From Mycobacterium branderi (lineage in GTDB: Bacteria; Actinomycetota; Actinomycetes; Mycobacteriales; Mycobacteriaceae), in NCBI RefSeq assembly GCF_010728725.1, contig NZ_AP022607.1, positions 682,001-746,000 on the forward strand: DNA of 64,000 nucleotides, read 5' to 3'. The notes beneath the pieces are model-generated. The model saw only the letters and a program-made list of their open reading frames with translations, was not told the origin of the DNA and made no database searches. Position numbers and translations under genes: made by a program. Shown here piece by piece: positions 1-9,304 of this stretch (position 1 is the stretch's first letter; the number at the start of each line of letters is the position of its first letter).

Positions 1-817
1 GCTGGGCCGCGATGTTCTGCTTGGTGCCCTCGATGAACGAGATGCCCAAAACTTTTTCATACGTGCGGAACTGCCGTAGTCGCACTAAGCGGCGATACAT
101 TGGCCGCAGCATCCGCGAGCGCTCGGCGGGCGTGAAATCCCGATCCGGTTTGGGCAGTACCCAGCCGGGCTGGCGCTGAAAGACATAGAGTTGCTCGACC
201 AACGGCGCGATCGCAGGGACCAGCTGCGCACCGGTGGATCCGGTGCCGATCACCGCTACCCGCTTACCCCGCAGATCCACGCTGTGGTCCCAGCGCGCCG
301 AATGCAACGCTGGGCCACGAAATTTGTCCAACCCGGGCCAGCTGGGAACCTTCGGGTTGCTGAAGAGCCCGACCGCGCTGACCACCACGTCGAAACGGTG
401 GCGCTGGCCATCGGTCGTGTGGACGTCGTAGCTGTGTGTTGTCTCGTCCCATACCGCGCGGACCACCCCGGTGTTCAGCTTGATGTGCGGCAGCAGCTGG
501 AAGCGGCTGACGACGTTCTGCAGGTACTGAAGCAGCTCGGGTTGCCTGACATGGGTTCGGGTGAAGTCGAATGAGTGAAAGCTGAAGGAGTAGAACGGCA
601 CGGCGGTATCGACTTCGGCGCCGGGGAACGTGTTTTCCCACCAGGTCCCGCCGATGCCATCGCTTTTTTCGAAGACCGTGAAGTCGGCTATCCCCAGGCG
701 CCGCAGTGCCACCGCCATGCAGATGCCGCCGGCTCCGGCGCCGATCACTGCGACCCGGAGGGCGCGTTCGGTGGAGTCAACAGCAGGAACGACCGCGGCG
801 TCATCAGGGACTTCCAT
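1..817 (-). CDS. Flavin-containing monooxygenase (Baeyer-Villiger/FMO type), 3' end outside window
   Basis: Read on the minus strand from ATG at 817; 272 codons are open and the gene runs off the left edge. The N-terminus has an FAD-binding Rossmann motif (VIGAGAGGICMA, about residues 18-29), followed by the GGTWWENTFPG stretch typical of class B flavoprotein monooxygenases. Further on, VIGTGSTGAQ marks the second Rossmann fold that binds NADPH. Such enzymes insert one oxygen into ketones (Baeyer-Villiger) or oxidise heteroatoms, using FAD and NADPH in the cytosol. It is divergent from the MaoC hydratase gene at 926, and an AT-rich candidate operator lies between them, so the two are probably co-regulated. 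The substrate cannot be read from sequence. The family call is firm; ester-forming versus N/S-oxidising activity is undecided because the downstream part is missing. Confidence 0.9.
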   Translation of the reverse strand, partial: MEVPDDAAVVPAVDSTERALRVAVIGAGAGGICMAVALRRLGIADFTVFEKSDGIGGTWWENTFPGAEVDTAVPFYSFSFHSFDFTRTHVRQPELLQYLQNVVSRFQLLPHIKLNTGVVRAVWDETTHSYDVHTTDGQRHRFDVVVSAVGLFSNPKVPSWPGLDKFRGPALHSARWDHSVDLRGKRVAVIGTGSTGAQLVPAIAPLVEQLYVFQRQPGWVLPKPDRDFTPAERSRMLRPMYRRLVRLRQFRTYEKVLGISFIEGTKQNIAAQ

Positions 818-856
818 AGGCAGCTCCGTTCCCGGCCCCGAACCACTTTACACACT

Positions 857-880
857 GTCTATTAAATAGGCTAGATGTCC
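857..880. promoter_or_regulatory. AT-rich candidate operator between divergent FMO and MaoC genes
   Basis: The 109-bp gap between the divergent FMO and MaoC genes holds an AT-rich block starting GTCTATTAAATAG and ending GATGTCC. Its core CTATT-A-AATAG is an inverted repeat. A block matching at 17 of 24 positions lies at 9558-9581 in another divergent promoter of this window. A TetR-type operator is an inference; the regulator is unknown. Confidence 0.4.
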
Positions 881-925
881 TCTCAACTATCGTCAAGTCG
901 TCGATATTGCACTAGCATCACGGTC

Positions 926-1780
926 ATGCCGCTCAATCCGGACGCAGTCGGTTACACGGCCAAACCCTATGAGGCAGCGTGGGACTCGAAAGACTGTCTG
1001 CTCTACGCCCTTGGTGTCGGCGCCGGATCACTCGACCCGACTGGCTTCGAGCTGGAATACACAACGGAAAACAGCGAGGCGATTGATCAGCGGGTGCTGC
1101 CGACCTTCCCGGTCGTGGTGCCACGGGGGGCAAAAGAAGCATTGACCGCAATCGGCGACTTCAACATGGCGATGCTGGTCCACGGCGAGCAGTCCGTCGA
1201 GCTGCACACAACGATTCCGGTGGCCGGTTCGGTGTCTTCGACCACCACGGTCACCGGTATCTACGACAAGGGCTCGGGAGCGGTTGTCACCACGAGTACC
1301 GTCGCCACCGAGATATCCACCGGCACCGCGCTGTGGACGCTGACCAATGCGATGTTCATCCGCGGCGAGGGCGGCTTCGGCGGCGATAGAGGGCCGTCGG
1401 GCCGAACGGAGCTCCCTCAGCGCGATCCCGATCATTGCGTCATTTACCGAACAAGGCCGGATCAGGCTCTTCTTTACCGGCTCTCGGGCGACCGCAACCC
1501 GTTGCACGCCGATCCGCGATTCGCGGCGCGTGCCGGCTTCGACAAACCAATCCTTCATGGCTTGTGCACCTTCGGGTTCACCGGGCGCGCTTTGCTTCAC
1601 TCTGTGTGCCAGTCGGATCCCGATCGGTTCGTGCGCATGGCCGGCCGATTCTCCAAACCGGTTTTCCCGGGTGAGGACCTGACCGTTCGGGTCTGGATCA
1701 CCGGGGCGGGAAACGCAGTGTTTCAAACCAGCACCCCCGCCGCCGTGGTCATCGACGCCGGGCAGTTCCGCTTCCGGTAG
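926..1780 (+). CDS. MaoC-family 2-enoyl-CoA hydratase (double hot-dog)
   Basis: A 284-aa protein resembling the two-domain MaoC/HtdY-type (R)-specific enoyl-CoA hydratases that hydrate trans-2-enoyl-CoA in beta-oxidation-like pathways. The N-terminal hot-dog covers about residues 1-150. The C-terminal half carries the hydratase signature YRLSGDRNPLHADPRFA followed by FDKPILHGLCTFG, which supplies the catalytic Asp/His pair. I chose ATG 926 (MPLNPDAV) rather than an in-frame ATG 17 codons upstream, because the family aligns from here and the extension has no family character. Only 22 nt separate it from the molybdopterin oxidoreductase, so the two are likely co-transcribed. The hydratase call is firm; chain-length preference is not readable. 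Confidence 0.88.
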   Translation: MPLNPDAVGYTAKPYEAAWDSKDCLLYALGVGAGSLDPTGFELEYTTENSEAIDQRVLPTFPVVVPRGAKEALTAIGDFNMAMLVHGEQSVELHTTIPVAGSVSSTTTVTGIYDKGSGAVVTTSTVATEISTGTALWTLTNAMFIRGEGGFGGDRGPSGRTELPQRDPDHCVIYRTRPDQALLYRLSGDRNPLHADPRFAARAGFDKPILHGLCTFGFTGRALLHSVCQSDPDRFVRMAGRFSKPVFPGEDLTVRVWITGAGNAVFQTSTPAAVVIDAGQFRFR

Positions 1781-1802
1781 GCGACGAAAGAGGGGCGCAC
1801 CC

Positions 1803-3959
1803 ATGCATGAGGTCCACACCAACTGCCGGATCTGCGCCCAGCGATGCGGCGTCACCGTCACGGTGCAGGACAACCGGGCCGTCCGCATCGGGCCCGACAA
1901 GCAGAACCCACTTTCCTGGCGAGATTTCTGTGTGAAGGCCCGAACAGCCGCCGAGCTGGTCGAGCATCCCCGGCGCATCGTGGCGCCGATGCGCCGCGCC
2001 GGCGACCGCTATGTGCAGGCCACCTATGCGGATGCTTTTGCCGAGATCGGCGAGGCGCTCCGGGCCGTCGTCAACCGGGGTGGGCCCGATGCGGTGGGCT
2101 GCTACTTCGGCAATCCGGCCGGCTTCAACCCGTCGGCCATACCGGCCCTTATGCGCTTTATGGGCGCCCTGGGCAGCCATAGCATCTTCAACTGGGGCTC
2201 AGTCGATACCAACGCCAAGGCCGTCGTCAACGGCGAGATGTACGGGGTGACGCTGCTTCCCCTCATACCGGACGTCGATGACTGCGATTGCTTCTTGTTC
2301 GTGGGGGCCAATCCCGCCGAGAGCAAGATGAATTGGATTACCTCCGTACCCAACGGGTGGCGGCGGATCCTGGCCCGCGTGCAGCGCGGCGCCGACCTGA
2401 TCGTGCTCGACCCGTACCGCACTGCCAGCGCGGCCGCGGCAACCGCGCACTCGGCCGTGCTGCCGGGCCAGGACTGGGCATTTCTGCTCGGAATGCTCAA
2501 AGTCATCTTCGACAACGGCCTGCATGACCGGGCGGCGTGTGAGGCCGAGCACGGCCTGGAGGATCTGCGCCGCCTCGCCGACGACGCCCGGCTCCCCCAC
2601 CTCGCCGCGCGTGCCGGCGTCGAACCCGATGCCATCGAGTCCGCCGGTTTGGCCTTCGGCCGGGCCCGCACAGCGATAGCGACCGCGCGGACCGGTGCCT
2701 CACAGACCAGCCGGGGCACCCTCGCGATGTGGCTGACCGAGGTGCTCAACGTCATCACCGGCAACTGGGACCGCCCCGGCGGCAGGTACTTCCAGCCCGG
2801 CTATACCGAGCCGCACCTGCCTGCGTACGACCCCGATCCGCACGTGTCGCGGGTGGCCGGCCGCCCGGCCATCGAGGGCTGCCATTCGATGGCCGAACTG
2901 CCCGGCGAGATTCTCACCCCCGGACACGGCCAGATCCGCGCGCTGTTCATCGACCACGGCAACCCCGTTGTGTCCGGACCTGAAGGCGCCGCCCTGGATG
3001 CCGCACTGGCCGACCTGGAGCTGCTTGTCTCGGTTGACATGCTGCAGCGGGAAAGTCACCGCCGCGCCCATTGGCTGATTCCCGGCACGCACTGGCTCGA
3101 GCGCGCAGAGCTGGCGCCACATATCTCGATCCATCAGGAGTTGCCGTTTGCGCAGTACGCCGCGGCAGCCGTGCAGCCGCCCGGGCAGGTGCGCCCGGAG
3201 TGGGAGTTTTATCTCGGTCTGGGTCGGGCGCTTGAGCTGCCCGGGTATGGGCCGAACGATCCGGTGTACTCACCGGAAGATATGTGGCGGGGGGCGATCG
3301 AGCGAGGTGGGCGCATCACGTGGGATGAGATCGTCGCTCATCCGCACGGAATCATCCTGGGTGGTAGGGAGTTTGGGCATGCCCGTCACGTCCTGCGCAC
3401 ACCCGATCAGCGGATTCAGCTGGCGCCCTGGCGCTTTGTCACCGAAACGCGCCGCCAGCTCGCGTGTCCGCCCGATGCCCGCCCTGAAGGACTTCCATTC
3501 CGCCTCGGCAACCGTCGCCGCAACAGCTCGATGAATTCTTTCCTCAACGATTTGCCGGGCACGCGGCGGCTGGTTGATCGCAACAAAGCAGAGATTCATC
3601 GCATCGATGCCCAGCGACTGGGCCTCAAGGACGGCGACCGGGTGCGGGTACGGTCGGCGACTGCGACGATCGAGCTCGAAGTGGCGGTGACCGATGCGCC
3701 GCGACCCGGGGTTGTCATCGTCGAGCATGGTTGGGGCTCCCGCGTTTTCGATCCCATCGGTGCGGGCAGCCCCGATGTGCTGGGCGCCAACCGGAATCTG
3801 TTGACCGCGGCGACGGAGATAGACCCGCTATCGCAGATGTTGGCGTTCAACGAGACCTGGGTGGCGCTGGAACCGGTCGCTTGCGGTGGCGGCCACGAGA
3901 GCACCGTGCGCGTTGTCCGGCGTGGCACACCCGCCGGTTCTGGCGCTGCAGCGATCTGA
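1803..3959 (+). CDS. Molybdopterin-dependent oxidoreductase (FdhF/BisC superfamily)
   Basis: A 718-aa large-subunit molybdenum enzyme. The first 45 residues hold the [4Fe-4S] ligands C8-x2-C11-x3-C15 and C43, as in formate dehydrogenase/nitrate reductase-like proteins. The middle holds the two bis-MGD-binding lobes (for example LFVGANPAESKMNW and LFIDHGNPVVSG). The end is the Mo-dinucleotide-binding beta-barrel (LKDGDRVRVRSATATIELEV). No TAT signal is visible, so it is probably cytosolic. Comparable enzymes oxidise, reduce or hydrate small molecules; no ligand-donating Cys or Sec could be pinned down, so the reaction is open. A ribosome site (AGAGGGG) precedes ATG 1803. No electron-transfer subunit is adjacent, so the redox partner is unknown. 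Confidence 0.85.
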   Translation: MHEVHTNCRICAQRCGVTVTVQDNRAVRIGPDKQNPLSWRDFCVKARTAAELVEHPRRIVAPMRRAGDRYVQATYADAFAEIGEALRAVVNRGGPDAVGCYFGNPAGFNPSAIPALMRFMGALGSHSIFNWGSVDTNAKAVVNGEMYGVTLLPLIPDVDDCDCFLFVGANPAESKMNWITSVPNGWRRILARVQRGADLIVLDPYRTASAAAATAHSAVLPGQDWAFLLGMLKVIFDNGLHDRAACEAEHGLEDLRRLADDARLPHLAARAGVEPDAIESAGLAFGRARTAIATARTGASQTSRGTLAMWLTEVLNVITGNWDRPGGRYFQPGYTEPHLPAYDPDPHVSRVAGRPAIEGCHSMAELPGEILTPGHGQIRALFIDHGNPVVSGPEGAALDAALADLELLVSVDMLQRESHRRAHWLIPGTHWLERAELAPHISIHQELPFAQYAAAAVQPPGQVRPEWEFYLGLGRALELPGYGPNDPVYSPEDMWRGAIERGGRITWDEIVAHPHGIILGGREFGHARHVLRTPDQRIQLAPWRFVTETRRQLACPPDARPEGLPFRLGNRRRNSSMNSFLNDLPGTRRLVDRNKAEIHRIDAQRLGLKDGDRVRVRSATATIELEVAVTDAPRPGVVIVEHGWGSRVFDPIGAGSPDVLGANRNLLTAATEIDPLSQMLAFNETWVALEPVACGGGHESTVRVVRRGTPAGSGAAAI

Positions 3960-4012
3960 TCTCGTCACCCGCCGCGAGTACCACAGCGCCGAACAAAGGA
4001 TGTCTTGCCGGA

Positions 4013-4834
4013 TCAGTAGTCGGTGAATTTCGGCGGCCTGCGCTCCTGAAATGCCTTGGCGCCCTCACGGAAATCGTTCGACTCGATAAGCACCCGCTGA
4101 CCCCGCTGTTCGCGCTCGAGTGCGGCCTCCAGCTCCGTCAGCGTGGCCGCATTGATGGCCTGTTTGGTTTTCCGCAGCGCCACCATCGGCCCCTTCGCCA
4201 AGGTCGAAATCACCCTGGCCACTTCGGTGTTGAACCCATCGGCCGGGTATAGCGCCGTCACGAGCCCCCACGCGTAGGCTTCGGCCGCGCTGATCCGCTC
4301 CGCGAGCAACGCCATGCGCATCGCGCGCACCCGCCCGACCGCTGCGGCGAACAGCGCCGATGCCCCGCCGTCGGTCATCAGGCCGACCGTGGTGAACGCC
4401 AGCACGAAAAACGCGTCCTCCGAAGCTAATATGACGTCGCACGCCAGTGCCAGCGAGGCTCCTATTCCCGCCGCGGGCCCCTGCACAACAGCCACCACCG
4501 GCTGCGGAAGGTTCACGATCGATCGGATGGCGCGGCTGGCGGTGCCGACAATCTCTGCCTGAGAACCGCTTGCGTTGCGCGCCGCCTGATCTTGGGCGCT
4601 GACCCCGGCGCCGGAGGAGAACCCGCGGCCGGCCCCACCGAGCCTGACCACACGGACACCGGGATCGGTGGCCGCCCTTTCCAGGGTATCTGCCATCGTG
4701 GCGTACATCGCCGCGGTGAGTGCGTTCAGGGTGTCCGGGCGGTTCAACGTGATTGAGAGCACGCCGTCGCAGAACTCGACGGCAAGGTCGTCGATGCCGG
4801 CGTATGCCTGGCCGTCGGAGTTGATCGTCGTCAT
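4013..4834 (-). CDS. Enoyl-CoA hydratase/isomerase (crotonase) family protein
   Basis: A 273-aa crotonase-fold protein, usual length. The oxyanion-hole motif is GAGRGFSSGAGV and the second conserved stretch is VQGPAAGIGASLALACDVILAS. At the position of the first catalytic Glu in true hydratases the protein reads FTTVGLMTDGGASA, which resembles PaaG-type isomerases, so isomerase or another crotonase chemistry is as likely as hydration. It is the last gene of a minus-strand acyl-CoA operon that starts near 9304; 15 nt separate it from the ACAD upstream. A GAGGGA ribosome site sits 9 nt before the ATG. The family is certain and the reaction is not. Confidence 0.87.
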   Translation of the reverse strand: MTTINSDGQAYAGIDDLAVEFCDGVLSITLNRPDTLNALTAAMYATMADTLERAATDPGVRVVRLGGAGRGFSSGAGVSAQDQAARNASGSQAEIVGTASRAIRSIVNLPQPVVAVVQGPAAGIGASLALACDVILASEDAFFVLAFTTVGLMTDGGASALFAAAVGRVRAMRMALLAERISAAEAYAWGLVTALYPADGFNTEVARVISTLAKGPMVALRKTKQAINAATLTELEAALEREQRGQRVLIESNDFREGAKAFQERRPPKFTDY

Positions 4835-4849
4835 TGCTGGTTCGTCCCT

Positions 4850-6070
4850 CTAACGATGCGTCTCAACCACGTGCTCGAGACCGAAGTCACCGAGCTGTTC
4901 GAAGGCAGCATCCTTTGCGGCCGTATCCTTGCCGGCGCCAATCACGCTGCGGTACACCAGCGCTCGCAGCTGGTTAGGCGATCCCAGCAGGCGCGCTGAA
5001 GACGCCCAGCGTTTGAGGTAGAAGTGCAGCGGGTTCTCCCAGGTGAATCCGATGCCGCCATGCACCTGCAGGCATTCCTTCGATGCCTTGCGCAGGGTAT
5101 CGCCGGCCGCAGCCTTGGCCATCCGCGCCGATGTGATGCCCTCAGCGGCATCCGCGTTGCCGGCAACCATGTCATCGAAGCGACCCGCCGCGCGATAGGT
5201 GAGCGCTCGCGACGCCTCCAAAGAGACCAGGACATCGACAATGCGGTGCTTGAGCGCCTGGAAGGTCCCGATCGGCCTGCCGAACTGGTGACGTTGCTGC
5301 GCATAAATTGCCATGCGCTCCAGACAGGCGCGCGAGGCACCGATCATTTCCGCGGCCAGCACGATGGCACCGGCTGCCAGCGTCTGGCTGAAGAGCGGGC
5401 CCGGCTCGGTCCAGCTGACATGCTCCACGTCCTCCAGCGACACCGACACAGTTGTGAGCGGGCGGAAGACGTCCAGCACCCGCATCGGGCGAATCTGGAT
5501 GCCCGGGGCATCGTTTCCGGGTCCGGCAACGGCGATCCCGTATCGCTCGCCGTCGCGTACCGGAACCAGCAGAAGCCCCGAGTTTTCCAGCTCAGGTACG
5601 AATGCGAACGTGCCATGCACGGCACGTCCGCTCACCGTGGCCGTAGGGGCCTGCCGGACATCCCACACCGCATCGTCACCGGACCACAGCAGCGTGCCGG
5701 GTACGCCATCGGCGATCCGGGGTAACAGCTCCGCCAGCTCACTGCCTCGTGCTGCGGACAGCAAGTGAGCCACCATCGTCGTGGCCAACAGTCGTGACGG
5801 CGCCATGGCGGCGCCCAGCTCCTCGGCGGCAATTGCGGCTTCGACGCAGCCGCCCCCGAGCCCTCCTTGATCCACCGGGATCGTCAAGGCGTGCAGTGCC
5901 ATGTCGTCGCGCAGCGATCTCGCCAGCTCGGCGCCGCAGTCAGCGTGTCCATCGGCGTATTGCCGAATACGTTCGTCACCCCACGACTTTGCAAGGAGCC
6001 GACGGAACTGGGTTCGCAGTTCTCGGCGCTCGAACGTCTCGTTGCCGGTGTTAAGCGTTACTTGTGCCAA
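4850..6070 (-). CDS. Acyl-CoA dehydrogenase (FadE type)
   Basis: A 406-aa ACAD. The C-terminal FAD/tetramer motifs are clear: QRHQFGRPIGTFQALKHR and LQVHGGIGFTWENPLHFYLKRW. The open frame extends to 6184, but TTG 6070 (MAQVTLNTG) is preferred because a GGAGA ribosome site lies 5 nt upstream and the 20-nt overlap with the preceding gene is typical of a coupled operon. It lies beside a second ACAD in the same operon. Mycobacterial cholesterol-side-chain ACADs often work as heterotetramers of two adjacent FadE proteins, so an alpha2beta2 complex with the product of 8135-9304 is a reasonable inference. It would introduce the alpha,beta double bond in an acyl-CoA. Confidence 0.85.
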   Translation of the reverse strand: MAQVTLNTGNETFERRELRTQFRRLLAKSWGDERIRQYADGHADCGAELARSLRDDMALHALTIPVDQGGLGGGCVEAAIAAEELGAAMAPSRLLATTMVAHLLSAARGSELAELLPRIADGVPGTLLWSGDDAVWDVRQAPTATVSGRAVHGTFAFVPELENSGLLLVPVRDGERYGIAVAGPGNDAPGIQIRPMRVLDVFRPLTTVSVSLEDVEHVSWTEPGPLFSQTLAAGAIVLAAEMIGASRACLERMAIYAQQRHQFGRPIGTFQALKHRIVDVLVSLEASRALTYRAAGRFDDMVAGNADAAEGITSARMAKAAAGDTLRKASKECLQVHGGIGFTWENPLHFYLKRWASSARLLGSPNQLRALVYRSVIGAGKDTAAKDAAFEQLGDFGLEHVVETHR

Positions 6071-8138
6071 CGAAATCTCCCGACCGCTTAAGCATTTCGT
6101 CCATCCATTCGTCATCCTCGGCCAGCAGGGGTGCGCGGCGGTATCCCGTTCGTGGCCGGCCGGCCTCCTTCCAGGGAAGAGCAAAAATGAAGGCCTTTTC
6201 CACCTCAGGGTGGTCCAGCTCGACGACGAATCCCCGTTGCGTCAGCTGGCTGTCGTCCAAGACCTGCTCGGGGGTAAGGACAGGCAGCGCGGTCATCGCA
6301 ATGCCGGAACCGGCGGCGTTGTCGAGAATCTCCTGGCCGGTGGGCCCGTCCGCGGCCGCGCTCATATCCACCACAACGGCCCCGGCCGCCTGGGATACGA
6401 CGACGTTATCCGCGTCGATTCCCAGCGCATCGGCCACCACACCGAACGGCAGCGTGTGGGCGGTGGCGACGGCGACCTGGCTCCCGTCGGGACAACGGAC
6501 CAACAGCTCGGCGCAGCCGTCCGGCGTGTCGGCGTCGACGCCGGACAGTCCGATGCCGTCGAGCTTGGCTGCGACCACCTCTGCCATCGACAGGTCGAAG
6601 GCGCAACCATGGTCTGCCCCCAGCCACCACGCCGCTGCGACCGTCGCGCCCCACACTGCCACGCAATAGTCGGCGAACGACGTGCGCACCGTCACCTCCG
6701 CCTGACACTTCTCCTGCACCGTTTTGGCTAATCCCCCGAATGCGTGCACATTCGGGGCGTAGGCCTTGTAGTCCGCGCACGGCCCGGTTCGCCCGAAGCC
6801 CGAGATGGACACCGACGACTTTCCGGCGTCGGCGAACATCTGCGTTGACCGCACCCCCAACTGCTGCAGGCGGCGCGCGCCCAGGTTCTCCAGCAGGACG
6901 TCGGCCCACCGGCAGATCTGCTCGGCCCTGCCCTGATCCCCGCCGATACCCCGGTACACGCTGCGCTTGCAGTAGTTCGCCATCAAGAAGTAGGCGGCCC
7001 GCTCCTGCCCGGGCACCCCGTGCTTGAACGGACCATTACGACGATAGATGTCGAGGCGCTGCTGTTCTTCCAATCGGACGACTTGCGCGCCCATCGCGCC
7101 CAGGATGGCCCCGGCCAAGGGGCCGGCCAGGACGTTGGAGGCTTCGACCACTCGCAGCGCGCTGAGGGCGTTTCGCTCGTTGGTTCGGCGCTGTCTCGGC
7201 GTTCCGTGAGTCACCAGCCCGGGTAGTGTCGCGGTTCGCAAGGCGTCCGCGTCGTCGCGTATGAAGTCGCGCAACCGGAACTGGTCCGAGGTCCGGACAT
7301 CCTCGAGCGTTCGCAGTGCCACGGCCGCGACACCGCCGGATTGGAGCAGCTCCTCACAGTCGAATTTCGAACGCTCACAGGTCCATTGCGAAACAGCGGC
7401 GTTGATGACATCGCGATTGGCGAGTCGGTCAATGACCGTTGGGTATTCCGCTGGCCACGTGGGCTGCCCGAGCACCTCTGAAGCTCGGCGCCACTGATGA
7501 TCGTCCAGGACGATGATCCCGATCTCGCCATCTGTGCAACGGAAAACACCGGACGGAGTTGCATAGCGAGAAGCCCCCGCCGGCCCCCTGCACTCGTAGA
7601 GTCGGTGTGCGACTTCCTGCTGAATGGAGCAGAACGCGACCGCCTCTTGCGCGGAGACGTCGAGGTGCACCGACGGTGCGCCCTCGAGCCTCAGCGACAT
7701 GGCGTGCAGCAGTGCCAGTGCCGCCATCTGGCCGGCGACTTTCAGCGCTTGCCGGCCGGGCATCGGATAGTAGTGGCCGTTTTGATCCGACACCGTCGAC
7801 AACAAGCCGCCGGCGGCCGCGCAAAGAAGATCCGAACCCGGCAGGCCACCACGCGGGCCGTCCAGCCCGAACGCCGAAACCGTCACCCAGACACCGGATG
7901 AACGCTCCGCGACTTCGTCGATGTAGCGACTACTCGCACCCTCTGCGACCACATCGCAGATCACCGCATCAGCGGCCCGCGAGAGACCAGCTTGGGCGGC
8001 ATTCAGATCGGGACCGGTCGCCACCTGCGCCCCGAGTACACGAAGGATTTGCGCCGCGGTCACCGCGGCTTGTCCGGTGCCCAGAACGACGACGGGACCT
8101 AGCGACCGCAGCAATTCGACCGACCGCGAACTGGTCAT
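6051..8138 (-). CDS. Two-domain CaiB/BaiF family III CoA-transferase
   Basis: A 695-aa protein with two consecutive CaiB/BaiF-like halves (about 1-320 and 325-695); normal family members have one. The second half opens with LRVVEASNVLAGPLAGAILGAMGAQVVRLE and contains GRTGPCADY, typical of formyl-CoA transferase-like enzymes. Family III enzymes move CoA between carboxylic acids through an aspartyl-CoA thioester. In both halves the DVS/DLS helix (LDVSAQEAV, FDLSMAEVV) shows Glu where many relatives have the catalytic Asp, so activity should not be assumed. ATG 8138 overlaps the stop of the upstream ACAD as ATGA, so translation is coupled; an in-frame extension to 8246 is rejected for this reason. 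Likely role: CoA activation of the acid handled by this operon. Confidence 0.85.
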   Translation of the reverse strand: MTSSRSVELLRSLGPVVVLGTGQAAVTAAQILRVLGAQVATGPDLNAAQAGLSRAADAVICDVVAEGASSRYIDEVAERSSGVWVTVSAFGLDGPRGGLPGSDLLCAAAGGLLSTVSDQNGHYYPMPGRQALKVAGQMAALALLHAMSLRLEGAPSVHLDVSAQEAVAFCSIQQEVAHRLYECRGPAGASRYATPSGVFRCTDGEIGIIVLDDHQWRRASEVLGQPTWPAEYPTVIDRLANRDVINAAVSQWTCERSKFDCEELLQSGGVAAVALRTLEDVRTSDQFRLRDFIRDDADALRTATLPGLVTHGTPRQRRTNERNALSALRVVEASNVLAGPLAGAILGAMGAQVVRLEEQQRLDIYRRNGPFKHGVPGQERAAYFLMANYCKRSVYRGIGGDQGRAEQICRWADVLLENLGARRLQQLGVRSTQMFADAGKSSVSISGFGRTGPCADYKAYAPNVHAFGGLAKTVQEKCQAEVTVRTSFADYCVAVWGATVAAAWWLGADHGCAFDLSMAEVVAAKLDGIGLSGVDADTPDGCAELLVRCPDGSQVAVATAHTLPFGVVADALGIDADNVVVSQAAGAVVVDMSAAADGPTGQEILDNAAGSGIAMTALPVLTPEQVLDDSQLTQRGFVVELDHPEVEKAFIFALPWKEAGRPRTGYRRAPLLAEDDEWMDEMLKRSGDFVGTSNA

Positions 8139-9304
8139 CGTCCCAGCCCGAGACACATGGCAGCGATGATGTCGTGCTGGATCTCGTAACTCCCACCGCC
8201 GATGCGGGCGACCGGCGAGTAGAGGAACTCCTGCCAGAAATCCCAATTCCCCTCGTTCGGCGTGTATTCCGCGACGTCCAGGCCCAGGATGTCCGTCGCC
8301 AGCTCGGACAGGTCGGCCGCCAGCTCTGCGCCGACGATCTTCATCACCGATGGCATATGCGGCGGGAAGTGGCCCTCGTCCTTGGCGAGCACACTAGCGA
8401 CGTCGTACGCCATGGCCCGTGCGCTTTCGACGCGTTCAATCATTTTGCCCAAAGCGATTTCCGTGCCGGGGTCTGCGCCGCCGCGTTCGACCACCGCGGC
8501 CATCAGGTCGTCGAGGTCCCGGCGGAACATGGCTGCGGGGTTCGCACGCGCTCGTTCGTGCTGGAGCAAGACGTTGGAGGCTCGCCAACCGTTGTGCTCG
8601 GGCCCCACCAGATTGCTCACCGGCACCCGGACGTCGGAGAAGAACTCCTGGCAAAACGTGACTCCTCCGGTCAGTGACCGGATCGGATGCAGGGTCACCC
8701 CGGGAGACTTGAGATCGACCATCAACAGACTCAGCCCGCGGCCACCCCGCGACTCTGGATCTGTGCGGGCGAGCAGGATCATCCATTCCGCGTGCATCGC
8801 ATGACCGGTCCAGATTTTGCTGCCGTTGACGACGTAGTGGTCGCCTTCCCTGCGCGCGGTCGTTCGCAAAGAGGTCAGGTCCGAGCCGGCTTCGGGCTCG
8901 GAGAACCCTTGGCACCACAGTCTTTCCATCGATGCGATCTTGGGGAGGTGCTCTTGTCGCTGTTCCTCGGTGCCCAGTTCCAGAAGGATCGGCGCGAGCA
9001 TGTCCAGTCCGTTGAGGTTGGCGATCGGTACCCGCCGAAATGAGAGTTCCTCGCGGATGAGCATGTTGTCCAACGGGGTAAGACCGCGGCCACCGTAGCT
9101 CGGCGGCCAATGCGCGACCAGCCAGCCGTCGCGTGCCAGCTGGCTGTTGAACGACCTGACCCAGGCGAACTCTTCCTCGCTGGACCATTCCGGGGTTGCA
9201 CCCGATGGCCCTTCATGCTCGACGGGAAAGTTCTCGTCGAGGTACCGCTTGAGCTCGTCAAGCATTTCGGCTTGCTGAGCGGACAGCGCCACACCGGTTC
9301 TCAA
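8135..9304 (-). CDS. Acyl-CoA dehydrogenase (FadE type)
   Basis: A 389-aa ACAD with all main motifs: WCQGFSEPEAGSDLTSLRTTA (flavin/substrate loop), VNGSKIWTGHA, and the C-terminal GGGSYEIQHDIIAAMCLGLGR ending. It is first in a minus-strand operon (ACAD, CoA-transferase, ACAD, crotonase) and overlaps the next gene by ATGA. TTG 9304 is 9 nt behind a GGAGG; GTG 9292 is an alternative start. Adjacent dissimilar FadE genes suggest a heteromeric enzyme for a bulky acyl-CoA, by analogy with FadE pairs of sterol degradation. The promoter region is shared with the SnoaL-like gene at 9614. Confidence 0.88.
   Translation of the reverse strand: MRTGVALSAQQAEMLDELKRYLDENFPVEHEGPSGATPEWSSEEEFAWVRSFNSQLARDGWLVAHWPPSYGGRGLTPLDNMLIREELSFRRVPIANLNGLDMLAPILLELGTEEQRQEHLPKIASMERLWCQGFSEPEAGSDLTSLRTTARREGDHYVVNGSKIWTGHAMHAEWMILLARTDPESRGGRGLSLLMVDLKSPGVTLHPIRSLTGGVTFCQEFFSDVRVPVSNLVGPEHNGWRASNVLLQHERARANPAAMFRRDLDDLMAAVVERGGADPGTEIALGKMIERVESARAMAYDVASVLAKDEGHFPPHMPSVMKIVGAELAADLSELATDILGLDVAEYTPNEGNWDFWQEFLYSPVARIGGGSYEIQHDIIAAMCLGLGR

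Noticed and set aside
1028..1978. Minus-strand open frame of 316 codons opposite the MaoC gene
   Set aside because: The plus strand has a clear family protein; the minus-strand translation shows no motif and lies over two genes.
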